NCBI GenBank assembly: GCA_902766745.1
Contig: CACXES010000052.1
Location: 16,202-80,201 of the forward strand
Direction: 5' to 3'
From: an uncultured Ruminococcus sp.
GTDB lineage: Bacteria > Bacillota > Clostridia > Monoglobales > Monoglobaceae
Length of the DNA stretch: 64,000 bases
The notes beneath the pieces are model-generated. The model was not told the DNA's origin. It did not search any database and worked only from the letters and a program-made list of their open reading frames with translations. Positions 17,529-26,524 of this stretch are shown in pieces. Made by a program: the position numbers and the translations under genes. Each line of letters begins with the position of its first letter. Position 1 is the stretch's first letter.

Positions 17529-17772
17529 TTGTAAAATGTGAAAACGCAAAATTGTGGATAATCTTCCAAAAAGTATAAAATATTACATTGCCGACCGGGA
17601 GCGGCAGGTCGGAACAGGGCTTCGGGCAATTAATTCAAAATATTTTATACTTTTTGCCGTGCAGTCACTTCGTGACAACTTCCTTTGCCGCATAGGAGCA
17701 TACAAGCGGAGAAAGCATACAAAACGGAATTTTAAAATATCCTAATTTTACACACCTTTTCACGTTTTACAA
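17529..17772. repeat. Nested inverted-repeat element, 244 bp, possibly MITE-like
   Basis: Outer 16-base arms TTGTAAAATGTGAAAA (17529-17544) and TTTTCACGTTTTACAA (17757-17772) match with one mismatch. Inside them lies a perfect 17-bp inverted repeat, AAAAAGTATAAAATATT (17568-17584) and AATATTTTATACTTTTT (17639-17655). Between the inner arms is a GC-rich hairpin (GCCGACC...GGTCGG). A further short hairpin, GTCAC-TTC-GTGAC, follows. A 63-codon frame at 17554-17745 is probably chance. No clear target-site duplication is visible. The stretch fills the gap between hppA and the AraC gene. It could be a small non-autonomous mobile element or a structured RNA. Confidence 0.6.
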
Positions 17773-17816
17773 ACGGCTGATATAAAACATTATTTATTCC
17801 AAAGGAGATGTAAAGG

Positions 17817-18695
17817 ATGCTCGATTACTGTCTTGACATATCTGACAATTCAAAATGGGTTATATGCACCAAGCCCGACATAGCACGGACACTGCCCTTC
17901 TACATTACCGAAGCGGGCGAATTTTTCGCCGGGGGCAGATATTATACCGAGCGTGACGGTCGCTCCGGCTGGCAGCTTATCTACACGGTATCGGGTGCGG
18001 GCCGCCTGACTGCCGACGGAAACGAAATTGCTCTTTTGCCGAACACGGCTGTAATCCTCCGCTGCGGCGAGCGGCACCGCTACGAAACGGTCAAGCCTCC
18101 GTGGCACAACCTATGGATTCACTTTGACGGCAGCGGCGCAGGCGGCTACGAACGCCTTATAAACGATGATAAGTATCACGCAATTCCCGTTGCAAACACC
18201 GGTGATTTTGAGTCGGACTTCATTAATCTTCTGAATCTGTCAAGCAAGAACGACCTGCTGACCGGAGCACTCATTTCCGATTGCATATCACGGCTCATGA
18301 CCGAGCTTCTGACTCAAAAGCTTCGTCAGGCTCTCCGCCCCGAGGGCACGGACGGCCGTTATCCCGAGCTGCGCGCCGTGCTTGATTTTATACATAAAAA
18401 TTACGGCCGAGCCATAACCATAGAGGATATGACCGACCGCATAAACATTTCAAAATATCATTTTATTCGTATATTCAAGAAGCAAATGGGCGTAACCCCC
18501 TACGAATACCTTACCGATTACCGTATCAATAAGGCGAAAATATTGCTTCGAACAAGCTATAAATCCGTCTTTGAGATTGCCTGCGACGTAGGCTACAAAA
18601 GCAAGAGCAACTTTATCTCCAAGTTCCGTGCCGCAACCGGCACAACACCCGCAAAGTACCGCCGCGAAAATATCAGCGTCAGCAGCTCCGATTGA
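17817..18695 (+). CDS. AraC family transcriptional regulator
   Basis: The 292-residue protein has an N-terminal cupin sensor of about 150 residues (WQLIYTVSGAGRLTADGNEI, HNLWIHFDG). A C-terminal double helix-turn-helix spans about residues 190-285 (ITIEDMTDRINISKYHFIRI, then VFEIACDVGYKSKSNFISKF and TPAKYR). Such regulators usually respond to sugars. No sugar gene lies beside it, so the target is unknown. AAAGGAG precedes ATG 17817 by 9 bases. Confidence 0.93.
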   Translation: MLDYCLDISDNSKWVICTKPDIARTLPFYITEAGEFFAGGRYYTERDGRSGWQLIYTVSGAGRLTADGNEIALLPNTAVILRCGERHRYETVKPPWHNLWIHFDGSGAGGYERLINDDKYHAIPVANTGDFESDFINLLNLSSKNDLLTGALISDCISRLMTELLTQKLRQALRPEGTDGRYPELRAVLDFIHKNYGRAITIEDMTDRINISKYHFIRIFKKQMGVTPYEYLTDYRINKAKILLRTSYKSVFEIACDVGYKSKSNFISKFRAATGTTPAKYRRENISVSSSD

Positions 18696-18745
18696 TATTC
18701 CGTATGCACCGCACTTCGGCTCTGCCCGACATATGAAGATAAGAC

Positions 18746-19219
18746 CTACTCCTTGTCATCAACTTCGATCCATTTTTCGACCTTTTCTATAAACATATGC
18801 CCGTCCAGATGCTCTATCTCGTGGCAGAGCGCACGAGCCAGAAGCCCCTCTCCGCACACCTCGCGTACATTTCCGTTTCTGTCCTTGGCACGGACAACAA
18901 CCTTATTGGGACGTGTCACTATTCCCCAGTGATCGGGGTAGCTGAGGCAGCCCTCCGTCCCGGTCTGCGAGCCGTTCACGTCTATTATCTCGGGGTCGAT
19001 AAGCTCAATAAGTCCATCTCCCACATCTATCACCGCCATGCGCCGAAGAACTCCTACCTGCGGAGCGGCAAGTCCGACTCCGCCCGACTCATACAGCGTA
19101 TCAGTCAGATCCTCGAGAAGCTGCTTCATTCTATCATTGATTTCTCCCACAGGGCGGCACTTTTTTCCGAGAACGTCCTCCCCGTCCTGTCCGAGCTTAA
19201 ATATATTTCTTATAGCCAT
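18746..19219 (-). CDS. def: Peptide deformylase
   Basis: The 157-residue metalloenzyme removes the N-formyl group from new proteins. All three motifs are intact: GGVGLAAPQVG, EGCLSYP with the metal Cys, and CHEIEHLDG with the HExxH pair. ATG 19219 follows TTGGAGG. It is separated from priA by a 137-base structured gap. In related genomes def and fmt follow priA; fmt is not in this window. Confidence 0.96.
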   Translation of the reverse strand: MAIRNIFKLGQDGEDVLGKKCRPVGEINDRMKQLLEDLTDTLYESGGVGLAAPQVGVLRRMAVIDVGDGLIELIDPEIIDVNGSQTGTEGCLSYPDHWGIVTRPNKVVVRAKDRNGNVREVCGEGLLARALCHEIEHLDGHMFIEKVEKWIEVDDKE

Positions 19220-19232
19220 AATTACCTCCAAG

Positions 19233-19354
19233 TAACATAAATCTTTATCAGTATTTTAAATCGCAGCAACGCAGGGCAATGCTTGCAAGAAGCAGACCCC
19301 TGCACAGATTGCAGCCCGTCGACTGAGAGACGATGGGCATCTGCGCTTATGTTA
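19233..19354. other. Structured priA-def intergenic segment
   Basis: The gap is bounded by an 8-base inverted repeat, TAACATAA (19233-19240) and TTATGTTA (19347-19354). Inside are two well-formed hairpins. One pairs GCAGGGC (19271) with CCCTGC (ending 19303), with an inner TGCTT/AAGCA stem. The other pairs GCACAGAT (19302-19309) with ATCTGCGC (19339-19346), with an inner GCCC/GGGC stem. There is no T run like that of an intrinsic terminator. It may be a 5' leader of def or an RNA processing site. Confidence 0.5.
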
Positions 19355-19356
19355 TA

Positions 19357-21801
19357 TCATACCATATTTGTGGGGTTGATGTCAATCGACAATGTGTTTT
19401 TTATACCCGAATTTTCATGTCCCTCATAAATATGCCCCAAAAGCGGCAGTATAAGCTCCGCCTGCTTGACCTTGAGCATTATACGGTATCTGAATTTATT
19501 TTTTATTCTGTTTATCGGTGCCGCCGCAGGCCCGATTATCTTCTGTATCGCCGATGTTCCCTCGGTTTGCTCCTTTAATACTTCTCCTATATTGCAAATT
19601 TCCGCCTCAACCGCTCTTTCTTCCTCACCGCTCAGCAAAATATAAACAATATCACAGAACGGCGGATAATCCATTCTTTTCCGGTAAAGTATTTCATTTT
19701 CGTAGAACGCAGTGTAATTCTGCTCCTTGGCAAAGTTAATGGTTCTGTTTTGGGGCTGATACGTCTGGATTACCGCTCTGCCGGCAACATCACCTCTGCC
19801 GGCTCTGCCGCAGACCTGCGTGATAAGCGAAAAACACTTCTCATTCGCCCTAAAATCGTCAACATTCAGCGCAGTGTCCGCCGCAAGAACACCTACCAAG
19901 GTAACGTCCGGGAAGTCCAGCCCCTTTGTCACCATCTGAGTTCCAAGCAGTATGTCCGCCTCGCCGTTTCGGAATTTTCGCAGTATTCGCTCATGACCGC
20001 CCTTTTTCGAGGTGGTATCATAGTCCATACGCAAAATTCGCGCCTCGGGGAACAGCTTTGACAGCTCATCCTCGATTCTCTGCGTACCCGTGCCGAAAAA
20101 GCGTACATATTTCGAACCGCAGGACGGGCAGACCTTTACGTTGTCCATGGTAAGTCCGCAGTAGTGACACACAAGCTTGTCTGTATTTTTGTGATAAGTC
20201 ATTGCAATGCTGCAATTTTCGCATTGTATGACCTCTCCGCATTGGCGACACGACACAAAGGTGTTATATCCTCTTCTATTCAAAAAAAGAACCGTTTTCT
20301 CGCCTCTTTCAAGGTTTAAGCGTATTTCCTCTCTGAGCCGCACACTTATGCAGGAGGCGTTGTGCAGATCAAAAAGCTCGCTTCGCATATCCACAATCCT
20401 CGCCTTTGGAAGAGCACTCTCGTTATACCTTTTATTCATCTCGAACAGCGTATACTCTCCCTGAAGTGCCCTGTAATATGTAACGATGTCCGGGGTGGCA
20501 GAGGCAAGCAGCACCGGTGCTCCGTACTTTCCGCCGCGGTATTCCGCAATATCAGCAGCATGATACCTCGGCGCAGTGTCGGATTTATAGCTGCTCTCAT
20601 GCTCCTCGTCAAGTATGATTATTCCGATATTGTCAAAGGGCGCAAAAATCGCACTTCTCGCCCCGACCACAACGCTGACCTCACCGTTTTTTATCCTGTT
20701 CCACTGGTCAAACCTCTCACCTACGGACAGACCGCTGTGCATGACCGCAACCGAATTGCCGAATCGGCTTACAAACCTCTCTACCATCTGGGGCGTAAGC
20801 GATATTTCAGGGACAAGCATTATCGCCTGCTTGCCCAGTTCTATGCACCTGCGGATTGCCTGAAGAAAAACCTCGGTCTTGCCGCTGCCCGTAACACCGC
20901 GCAGAAGAATACGCTCGTGCACACCCTGCTCGATTTTATCATTCAGGTATTCAATTATCGGCTTTTGCTCGTTGGTGGGAATATATTCCCGATCAGATGT
21001 ATAATTCCTCTCGTCATATGCCTCACGCACAAGCTGCTCGCTGTATATCTCGGCAAGTCCCTTGTCGCACAGGGCATTCAGCGATGCGTAATTTCCCTCC
21101 GACATATCCACAAGCTCTGCGCAGGTCATCTCACCGCAGTCGCACAGGGAAAGAAGCATATTTGCCTGCACATAGGCACGCCTTGCGTAAAGCTCGTCCG
21201 CCACGGCATATCCGTCCTCATCGCTGCACGCAAGACGCACCTTGCGAACAAGCTTTGCCCCGACCGAATCCTTTATGTTCTCGCATATTTCGATTATTCC
21301 CAGGTCCGCCAGCCTGTACGCCGTCTGCTTCAGATTCTTTATCCCCGAAAGCTCTGCAAGCTCGCGATAATCGGCAGAGCCGCTGCGCTGCTTGAGTGCC
21401 TCGGCAAGTCTGCGCTGATTTTCGGTGATTTTCTCATCCTCCGACGGCTCACGCAGCAAAACATACCATTGGCATATTCTTGCGGCAAGCCGCGGCGGTC
21501 GAACCTGCTTGTACGCCTGAGAAAAGGTGCAAAGATACCTGCGCTGCATCCAAAAGCAGAGCGAAAGCTGTTCCTCGGTCAAGCACGGCTCACTGTCGAC
21601 AAGCTTTTTTATCCGCTTCAGCCTGCCGTGGCTGCTATGCTCGGCAAAGCGAGTAATTATTGCCTCCTCGGAATTGTTGCGCGCCCCGAACGGCACAATG
21701 ACCCTCATTCCAACCTTTGCATCAGCACCCTCAGGCATAAGATAGTCGAACTCACGGCTTAGGGCATAGCCCGCATCGGTCAGCATTACCTTCGCAATCA
21801 T
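19357..21801 (-). CDS. priA: Primosomal protein N' (replication restart helicase)
   Basis: The 814-residue superfamily 2 helicase reloads the replisome at stalled forks. The N-terminal DNA-binding domain begins MIAKVMLTDAGYALSREFDY. The helicase core has [11 protein letters not shown] (Walker A), DEEHESSYKS and LLGTQMVTKGLDFPDV. Between the lobes lie the zinc-binding Cys pairs CRQCGEVIQCENC and CHYCG...CPSCG. ATG 21801 follows AAGGAG and matches the family N terminus; a frame from 21903 is longer by 34 unrelated residues. Confidence 0.96.
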   Translation of the reverse strand: MIAKVMLTDAGYALSREFDYLMPEGADAKVGMRVIVPFGARNNSEEAIITRFAEHSSHGRLKRIKKLVDSEPCLTEEQLSLCFWMQRRYLCTFSQAYKQVRPPRLAARICQWYVLLREPSEDEKITENQRRLAEALKQRSGSADYRELAELSGIKNLKQTAYRLADLGIIEICENIKDSVGAKLVRKVRLACSDEDGYAVADELYARRAYVQANMLLSLCDCGEMTCAELVDMSEGNYASLNALCDKGLAEIYSEQLVREAYDERNYTSDREYIPTNEQKPIIEYLNDKIEQGVHERILLRGVTGSGKTEVFLQAIRRCIELGKQAIMLVPEISLTPQMVERFVSRFGNSVAVMHSGLSVGERFDQWNRIKNGEVSVVVGARSAIFAPFDNIGIIILDEEHESSYKSDTAPRYHAADIAEYRGGKYGAPVLLASATPDIVTYYRALQGEYTLFEMNKRYNESALPKARIVDMRSELFDLHNASCISVRLREEIRLNLERGEKTVLFLNRRGYNTFVSCRQCGEVIQCENCSIAMTYHKNTDKLVCHYCGLTMDNVKVCPSCGSKYVRFFGTGTQRIEDELSKLFPEARILRMDYDTTSKKGGHERILRKFRNGEADILLGTQMVTKGLDFPDVTLVGVLAADTALNVDDFRANEKCFSLITQVCGRAGRGDVAGRAVIQTYQPQNRTINFAKEQNYTAFYENEILYRKRMDYPPFCDIVYILLSGEEERAVEAEICNIGEVLKEQTEGTSAIQKIIGPAAAPINRIKNKFRYRIMLKVKQAELILPLLGHIYEGHENSGIKNTLSIDINPTNMV

Positions 21802-21971
21802 AGCTAAAATCTCCTTGTCTGAATTTCGCATATAACTGCACGACAAAAATTTCTCACCTCCGTAGACAGCGTGAGAAGCTTCAAATTCGGCAGGAGTCCA
21901 CACTCATGCCGAACACGGGCAAACGCCCTTGTCGTTCGTTGAATGGCGGGGCAATGCCCCTTATTGAAATC

Positions 21972-22004
21972 AAAACGGAACGGATATACGCAAATCCGTT
22001 CCGA
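21972..22004 (-). terminator. Intrinsic terminator after rpoZ
   Basis: The minus strand reads CGGAACGGAT (22003-21994), an 8-base loop and ATCCGTTCCG (21985-21976), a perfect 10-bp stem followed by TTTTGATTT. It lies between rpoZ and priA, so priA probably has a separate promoter or depends on readthrough. Confidence 0.75.
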
Positions 22005-22017
22005 ACACTATCACGTC

Positions 22018-22254
22018 TTACTCCTCCGAGTCTGACACATGCGACTCCGGCTGAAGCTGATTTGTCTGCACAACGCTCAGCTTTCCCTCGTATATCTCGT
22101 TTGCCGCAACGGCTACATCCTTGTTTGCGTCAGCCGTTGAATATGCCTCCGCCCCCTGAGAAAGCTGTCTTGCACGCTTAGCCGTCTCTATAACCAAAGC
22201 ATATCTGCTTCCGGCCTTTTTCACAAGCTCCGCAATAGGTGGATAAATCATCAT
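22018..22254 (-). CDS. rpoZ: RNA polymerase omega subunit
   Basis: The 78-residue protein has the omega signature SRYALVIETAKRARQL near residue 16 and KDVAVAANEIYEGKL later. It assists assembly of the beta-prime subunit. Its start overlaps the gmk stop by 4 bases. Gene order yicC-remA-gmk-rpoZ-priA-def is the conserved Firmicutes arrangement. Confidence 0.93.
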   Translation of the reverse strand: MMIYPPIAELVKKAGSRYALVIETAKRARQLSQGAEAYSTADANKDVAVAANEIYEGKLSVVQTNQLQPESHVSDSEE

Positions 22255-22817
22255 TTTACATTCTTCCCTTCAATTATACTTTTAATCTCCTCAACAGCAT
22301 CGTCGAGAACATCATTTACAACTACATAATCATACTTGTCCTGCTGCTCAAGCTCCGCAGCAGCGGCAGCACACCTCTTTTTTATCTGTTCCTCCGTTTC
22401 GGTTCCTCTTCCGACAAGCCTTTTCATAAGCGTCTCTCTGTCGGGCGGAGCAATAAAGATATATACCGCATCCGGACGCTTCTTCATAACCTCAAGTGCC
22501 CCTTGAACGTCTATTTCAAGTATCACATTCAAACCGCTCTCCAGGTTTTCCTCAACCGCAGCGCAGGGCGTACCGTAATAATTTCCGTTATACACCGCCC
22601 ATTCCAGAAATTCCGAGCCGTCGATCATGGAGCGGAATTCGTCAACGGTTTTAAAGAAGTAGGTAACCCCTTCGGTATCCTCATTCCGAGGTGCCCTTGT
22701 TGTTGCCGATACCGAAAGCCGCAGGTTTTCGCACTCGCCGAGCAGCCTGCGAATAACCGTTCCCTTTCCGACCCCGGACGGTCCCGAGATTACAACCAAT
22801 CTGCCCTTAGTCTTCAT
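22251..22817 (-). CDS. gmk: Guanylate kinase
   Basis: The 188-residue enzyme phosphorylates GMP to GDP. It has the P-loop [32 protein letters not shown] for GMP binding, [15 protein letters not shown] and [11 protein letters not shown] 22817 overlaps the end of remA by 11 bases and follows AGGAGG. A frame from 22901 would add 28 residues lying inside remA and was rejected. Confidence 0.96.
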   Translation of the reverse strand: MKTKGRLVVISGPSGVGKGTVIRRLLGECENLRLSVSATTRAPRNEDTEGVTYFFKTVDEFRSMIDGSEFLEWAVYNGNYYGTPCAAVEENLESGLNVILEIDVQGALEVMKKRPDAVYIFIAPPDRETLMKRLVGRGTETEEQIKKRCAAAAAELEQQDKYDYVVVNDVLDDAVEEIKSIIEGKNVK

Positions 22818-23079
22818 CGCCGCTGTCTTCCTCCTTATACTCCTCCTTGGGTTCGGCCCTGCCGGCGATAGTCTCCGTCTGTATCGCCGAAAGAATAACA
22901 TGGTCGCTGTCGGTTATAATAACCGCCCTCGTTCTCCTGCCGCAGGTAGCGTCAATCAACAGTCCCTTATCCTTGGATTCCTGCACAATTCTCTTAATCG
23001 GTGCAGAGTCCGGACTGACTATGGCAATTACACGGTCTCCCGACACAATATTGCCGAAGCCGATATTGATAAGCTTCAT
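22807..23079 (-). CDS. remA: DUF370 / RemA family regulatory protein
   Basis: The 90-residue protein begins [20 protein letters not shown] and has [21 protein letters not shown], the conserved core of RemA (YlzA), a ring-forming DNA-binding regulator of matrix genes in Bacillus. The C-terminal 20 residues are acidic ([15 protein letters not shown]). Here it may simply be a conserved DNA-binding protein, since matrix genes are not seen. Confidence 0.92.
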   Translation of the reverse strand: MKLINIGFGNIVSGDRVIAIVSPDSAPIKRIVQESKDKGLLIDATCGRRTRAVIITDSDHVILSAIQTETIAGRAEPKEEYKEEDSGDED

Positions 23080-23094
23080 AATAAATCACAACCT

Positions 23095-23970
23095 CTATTC
23101 TATATTTTGAATCTGCTCGCGTATCTTTTCGATAACAGACTTCATTTCCACAACCTGAGCCGCCGCCTCCGCATCGCTGCATTTCGAGCCGATAGTGTTT
23201 GCCTCTCGGTTCATTTCCTGCACGATGAAGTCAAGCTTTTTGCCTACCGGCTCCTCCGCCGACATTGTCTCTTCAAAGGCACAGATATGGCTTCTCAGCC
23301 GAACGGTTTCTTCGTCAACTGCCGTCTTATCCGCAAATATTGCCGCCTCGGCAACGATTCGTGCCTCGTCAATGCTCCTGTCCGCAAGAATCTCATCCAG
23401 CTTTCGCATCAATCTGGCACGGTATTCCTCCACACACTTGGGTGAGCGTTCTTCAACGGCCTCAACATTTTTCAGAAGATCGCCGAGGTGCTGAAGAAGA
23501 TTTTCGCCGAGACGCCGCCCTTCCTCGCCGCGCATAGCGTTAAAGTCCGCAAGAGCAATATCTATCGTCTCTCTCACCTGCTCCCACAGCTTGTCCTCTT
23601 CAATCTCTCTGTATTCCACATCGAATATATCCGGCAGACGAAGCATTGCCGACATCGTCAAGTCGTCGGAAATCCCAAATTCCGAAAGTCCGCGCAGAGC
23701 CTCGGTATACTCCGCCGCCAGCGCACGGTTCAACGTCACCGCCTTGTCACTTCCGTCTCTGCGTTCGATGTTAACGGAAATTTCCGCCTTGCCTCGTGAA
23801 ATTCCCTCCGCAGCACGGCGTCTGATCTTGTCCTCCAAAAACCCGTAAACTCGCGGCAGTCTGACACTGACATCGCTGTATCGATGATTTACGGATTTAA
23901 TCTGAACCTGTATACTATACTCGTCCGTGACGTTTTCACCCCGGCCGAAGCCCGTCATACTTCTCAGCAT
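23095..23970 (-). CDS. yicC: YicC/YloC family endoribonuclease
   Basis: The 291-residue protein has the N-terminal MLRSMTGFGRGE and NHRYSDVSVRLPR motifs and the C-terminal DUF1732 part (GKKLDFIVQEMNREANTIGSK). Members are RNA endonucleases. ATG 23970 follows AAGGAG; the family always begins near SMTGFG. It is the first gene of the yicC-remA-gmk-rpoZ operon. Confidence 0.94.
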   Translation of the reverse strand: MLRSMTGFGRGENVTDEYSIQVQIKSVNHRYSDVSVRLPRVYGFLEDKIRRRAAEGISRGKAEISVNIERRDGSDKAVTLNRALAAEYTEALRGLSEFGISDDLTMSAMLRLPDIFDVEYREIEEDKLWEQVRETIDIALADFNAMRGEEGRRLGENLLQHLGDLLKNVEAVEERSPKCVEEYRARLMRKLDEILADRSIDEARIVAEAAIFADKTAVDEETVRLRSHICAFEETMSAEEPVGKKLDFIVQEMNREANTIGSKCSDAEAAAQVVEMKSVIEKIREQIQNIE

Positions 23971-24030
23971 TTTAATTTCTCCTTGCAAACCGACATATAC
24001 GCCGATTTTCTCATATTAATACATTATTGA

Positions 24031-24059
24031 ATTATATCACAAATCTTTTCGGTTTGCAA
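24031..24059 (-). promoter_or_regulatory. SigA-type promoter of the yicC operon
   Basis: On the minus strand there is TTGCAA (24059-24054), a 17-base spacer and TATAAT (24036-24031), about 60 bases before the yicC start. Confidence 0.7.
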
Positions 24060-24153
24060 GTTTTTTCCCGGATATTTTTTGCTTTTTATTACTGTTTTAT
24101 TATAGGTTTATAAGAAAATCACAATAAAAGTTTTATATCCTAAAAAATAATAC

Positions 24154-24182
24154 TTGAAATTTACCCCGGTGTATGCTATAAT
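24154..24182 (+). promoter_or_regulatory. Promoter of tRNA-Arg
   Basis: TTGAAA (24154-24159), 17-base spacer, TATAAT (24177-24182), 18 bases before the tRNA 5' end. Confidence 0.75.
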
Positions 24183-24199
24183 ATAATAGTTGTCAATTT

Positions 24200-24276
24200 G
24201 CGCCTGTAGCTCAGCCGGATAGAGTGTCAGACTCCGACTCTGAAGGTCGTGCGTTCGAATCGCATCAGGCGTACCA
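24200..24276 (+). tRNA. tRNA-Arg (anticodon CCG)
   Basis: The 77-base cloverleaf includes an encoded CCA end. The acceptor is GCGCCTG/CAGGCGT with a terminal G-U pair. The D stem is GCTC/GAGT, the anticodon stem TCAGA/TCTGA with loop CTCCGAC, and the T stem GTGCG/CGCAT with TTCGAAT loop. Anticodon CCG reads CGG codons. Confidence 0.95.
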
Positions 24277-24302
24277 CGTCACAGCGGACTTCGCTGTTAT
24301 CA

Positions 24303-24329
24303 AAAAGCTCATCCTTCGGATGGGCTTTT
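24303..24329 (+). terminator. Intrinsic terminator of tRNA-Arg
   Basis: AAAAGCTCATCC-TTC-GGATGGGCTTTT forms a 12-bp stem with one G-U pair and a T-rich right arm, 26 bases after the tRNA. Confidence 0.8.
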
Positions 24330-24418
24330 CTTATTTGCCTGCGGCGCGGCCGTCTTTGTGCTTCCGTTCTCTACTTCTGCACAAACTTCGCACCTTTCCG
24401 ATTTTCACTCAAAAATAT

Positions 24419-24444
24419 CCCCAAAGACCTACGGGTCTTTGGGG
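24419..24444 (-). terminator. Intrinsic terminator after clpX
   Basis: CCCCAAAGACC and GGTCTTTGGGG form an 11-bp perfect stem with a 4-base loop. On the minus strand it is followed by ATATTTTTG. It ends the tig-clpP-clpX transcript. Confidence 0.8.
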
Positions 24445-24464
24445 ATGCTCAACTTACTTAAAGC

Positions 24465-25766
24465 TTATCCGACGTCCTGACTCTCCTCGGATATTTTCTT
24501 CTTCTTGGAGGCAATAGGCTCCGTCTCTTTTCTGTCGGTATTATAGGTCATTCTCGGCTTCGACTTTTTCTCGACACAGCCCTTTGTTATAACAACCTTC
24601 TCTATGGTCGGGTCGGAGGGTATCTCATACATTATGTCAAGCATAACCGACTCTATAATGGTTCTAAGTCCTCTTGCACCGGTCTTGCGCTCCGCCGCAA
24701 GCTTCGCAATGGTTCTTATCGCCTCATCCTCAAATTCAAGCTTGACATTATCCATCTCGAACAGTGCCTGATACTGCTTAACGAGAGCGTTTTTCGGCTC
24801 GGTTAGGATAGAACGCAAAGCATCCTCTCCCAGAGAATCCAGTGTTGTCACCACCGGAAGTCTGCCGATTAACTCCGGTATAATGCCGAACTTCAAAAGG
24901 TCTGTCGGCTCAAGCTGCTTCAGTATCTCGCCGCGGTTTCTATCCTTTTTGCTCTCCACCTTTGCACCGAAGCCCATGGTCTTACTGTTTACTCGGCTCT
25001 CGATTATCTTATCAAGGCCCTCAAAGGCACCGCCGCAAATAAACAGGATATTTGTGGTATCAATCTGAATAAACTCCTGATGCGGATGCTTTCTGCCGCC
25101 GTTGGGCGGAACAGATGCAACCGTACCTTCAAGGATCTTCAGCAGAGTCTGCTGAACTCCCTCGCCGCTGACATCTCGGGTAATCGACGTGTTTTCGGAC
25201 TTTCGGGAAATCTTATCCACCTCATCGATGTATATTATTCCCTTTTCCGCAAGCTCAATATCATAATCCGCCGCCTGAATCAGCTTAAGCAGAATATTTT
25301 CCACATCCTCGCCCACATATCCTGCCTCAGTAAGTGAGGTTGCGTCCGCAATGGCGAACGGAACCTTTAGCATCTTCGCCAGTGTCTGAGCCAGGAATGT
25401 CTTTCCGCAGCCGGTAGGCCCGATCATGAGAATGTTGCTTTTCTGAAGCTCAACATTGCTCTGTACAGCCTTTGAATGTATTCGCTTATAGTGGTTATAA
25501 ATCGCCACACAGAGTGACTTTTTCGCTGTTTCCTGACCGATGATATACTCGTCAAGGAATGCGTTTATCTCCGCCGGCTTAGGAATATTTTTCAAATCCT
25601 CCGCGCTTGCCGCTGCGGCGTCATCCTTGAAGATCTCAACACATAAATCCACACATTCGTTGCAGATATATACCCCGGGACCTTCGATAAGCTTTTTGAC
25701 GCGATCCTCCGTTTTACCGCAGAAGGAACAACGGCAAATCTTATTTTCATCAATTTTATTAGGCAT
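24465..25766 (-). CDS. clpX: ClpX ATPase subunit of Clp protease
   Basis: The 433-residue AAA+ unfoldase has an N-terminal zinc-binding domain ([11 protein letters not shown], then ICNECVDLC). Further motifs are Walker [13 protein letters not shown], the pore-region stretch [13 protein letters not shown], Walker [11 protein letters not shown], and the ClpP-contact loop near FIPEL ([13 protein letters not shown]). The C-terminal tail is lysine- and glutamate-rich ([10 protein letters not shown]). It starts 11 bases after clpP. Confidence 0.97.
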   Translation of the reverse strand: MPNKIDENKICRCSFCGKTEDRVKKLIEGPGVYICNECVDLCVEIFKDDAAAASAEDLKNIPKPAEINAFLDEYIIGQETAKKSLCVAIYNHYKRIHSKAVQSNVELQKSNILMIGPTGCGKTFLAQTLAKMLKVPFAIADATSLTEAGYVGEDVENILLKLIQAADYDIELAEKGIIYIDEVDKISRKSENTSITRDVSGEGVQQTLLKILEGTVASVPPNGGRKHPHQEFIQIDTTNILFICGGAFEGLDKIIESRVNSKTMGFGAKVESKKDRNRGEILKQLEPTDLLKFGIIPELIGRLPVVTTLDSLGEDALRSILTEPKNALVKQYQALFEMDNVKLEFEDEAIRTIAKLAAERKTGARGLRTIIESVMLDIMYEIPSDPTIEKVVITKGCVEKKSKPRMTYNTDRKETEPIASKKKKISEESQDVG

Positions 25767-25777
25767 AGATTACTCCC

Positions 25778-26380
25778 CTATCTGTTGGTTACAATCTTGT
25801 CAATCAGTCCGTACTTGACTGCCTCTTCGGCATCCATGAAATTATCACGTTCGGTATCTGCCTTTATGACATCAAGGGGCTGACCGGTGTTCCGGCTCAG
25901 TATGCTGTTGAGATTATCCTTTATCTTCAGCATACGGTCAACATGGATTTTCATATCCGTGGTCTGTCCCTGCATACCGCCCAAGGGCTGATGAATCATA
26001 ATTTCACTGTTCGGCAGAGCAAAGCGCTTACCCTTTGCGCCCGACGACAGCAAAAATGCACCCATGGACGCAGCCATGCCCACGCAGATGGTGGATACAT
26101 CCGCCTTTGTGTACTGCATGGTGTCATATATCGCCATACCCGCCGTAACCGAGCCGCCCGGACTGTTGATGTAAAGATTTATATCCTTGTCGGGATCCTC
26201 GCTGTCGAGGAACAAAAGCTGCGCCACAACAAGGCTTGCCGTTGCGTCGTTAACCTCGTCGGACAGGAAAATTATTCTATCCTTCAAAAGGCGCGAAAAT
26301 ATGTCATAGGAACGCTCTCCGTGGCCGGTCTGCTCGATTACATACGGCACCAGGCTGTTTCTGAAGTTGTTGTTATCCAT
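25778..26380 (-). CDS. clpP: ATP-dependent Clp protease proteolytic subunit
   Basis: The 200-residue serine protease has its catalytic Ser in [13 protein letters not shown], the His in [10 protein letters not shown], and an Asp in the following helix region ([12 protein letters not shown]). N-terminal [23 protein letters not shown] is typical. A GGAAAGGA motif precedes ATG 26380. The middle gene of tig-clpP-clpX. Confidence 0.97.
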   Translation of the reverse strand: MDNNNFRNSLVPYVIEQTGHGERSYDIFSRLLKDRIIFLSDEVNDATASLVVAQLLFLDSEDPDKDINLYINSPGGSVTAGMAIYDTMQYTKADVSTICVGMAASMGAFLLSSGAKGKRFALPNSEIMIHQPLGGMQGQTTDMKIHVDRMLKIKDNLNSILSRNTGQPLDVIKADTERDNFMDAEEAVKYGLIDKIVTNR

Positions 26381-26524
26381 AATATCATATCCTTTCCGCC
26401 CACCGTGTTATATTAAATGCGGGCAATACGGACAACCGTATTTTCTATTTAATACGGGCTGACCCGGATAATATATCCAAATCAACCCGTTTTTATACAA
26501 TTATTGTATGCAACGCTGCATATA

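Noticed and set aside
17554..17745. 63-codon open frame inside the inverted-repeat element
   Set aside because: It has no ribosome binding site, crosses the repeat arms and shows no recognisable domain. The repeat symmetry explains the sequence better.
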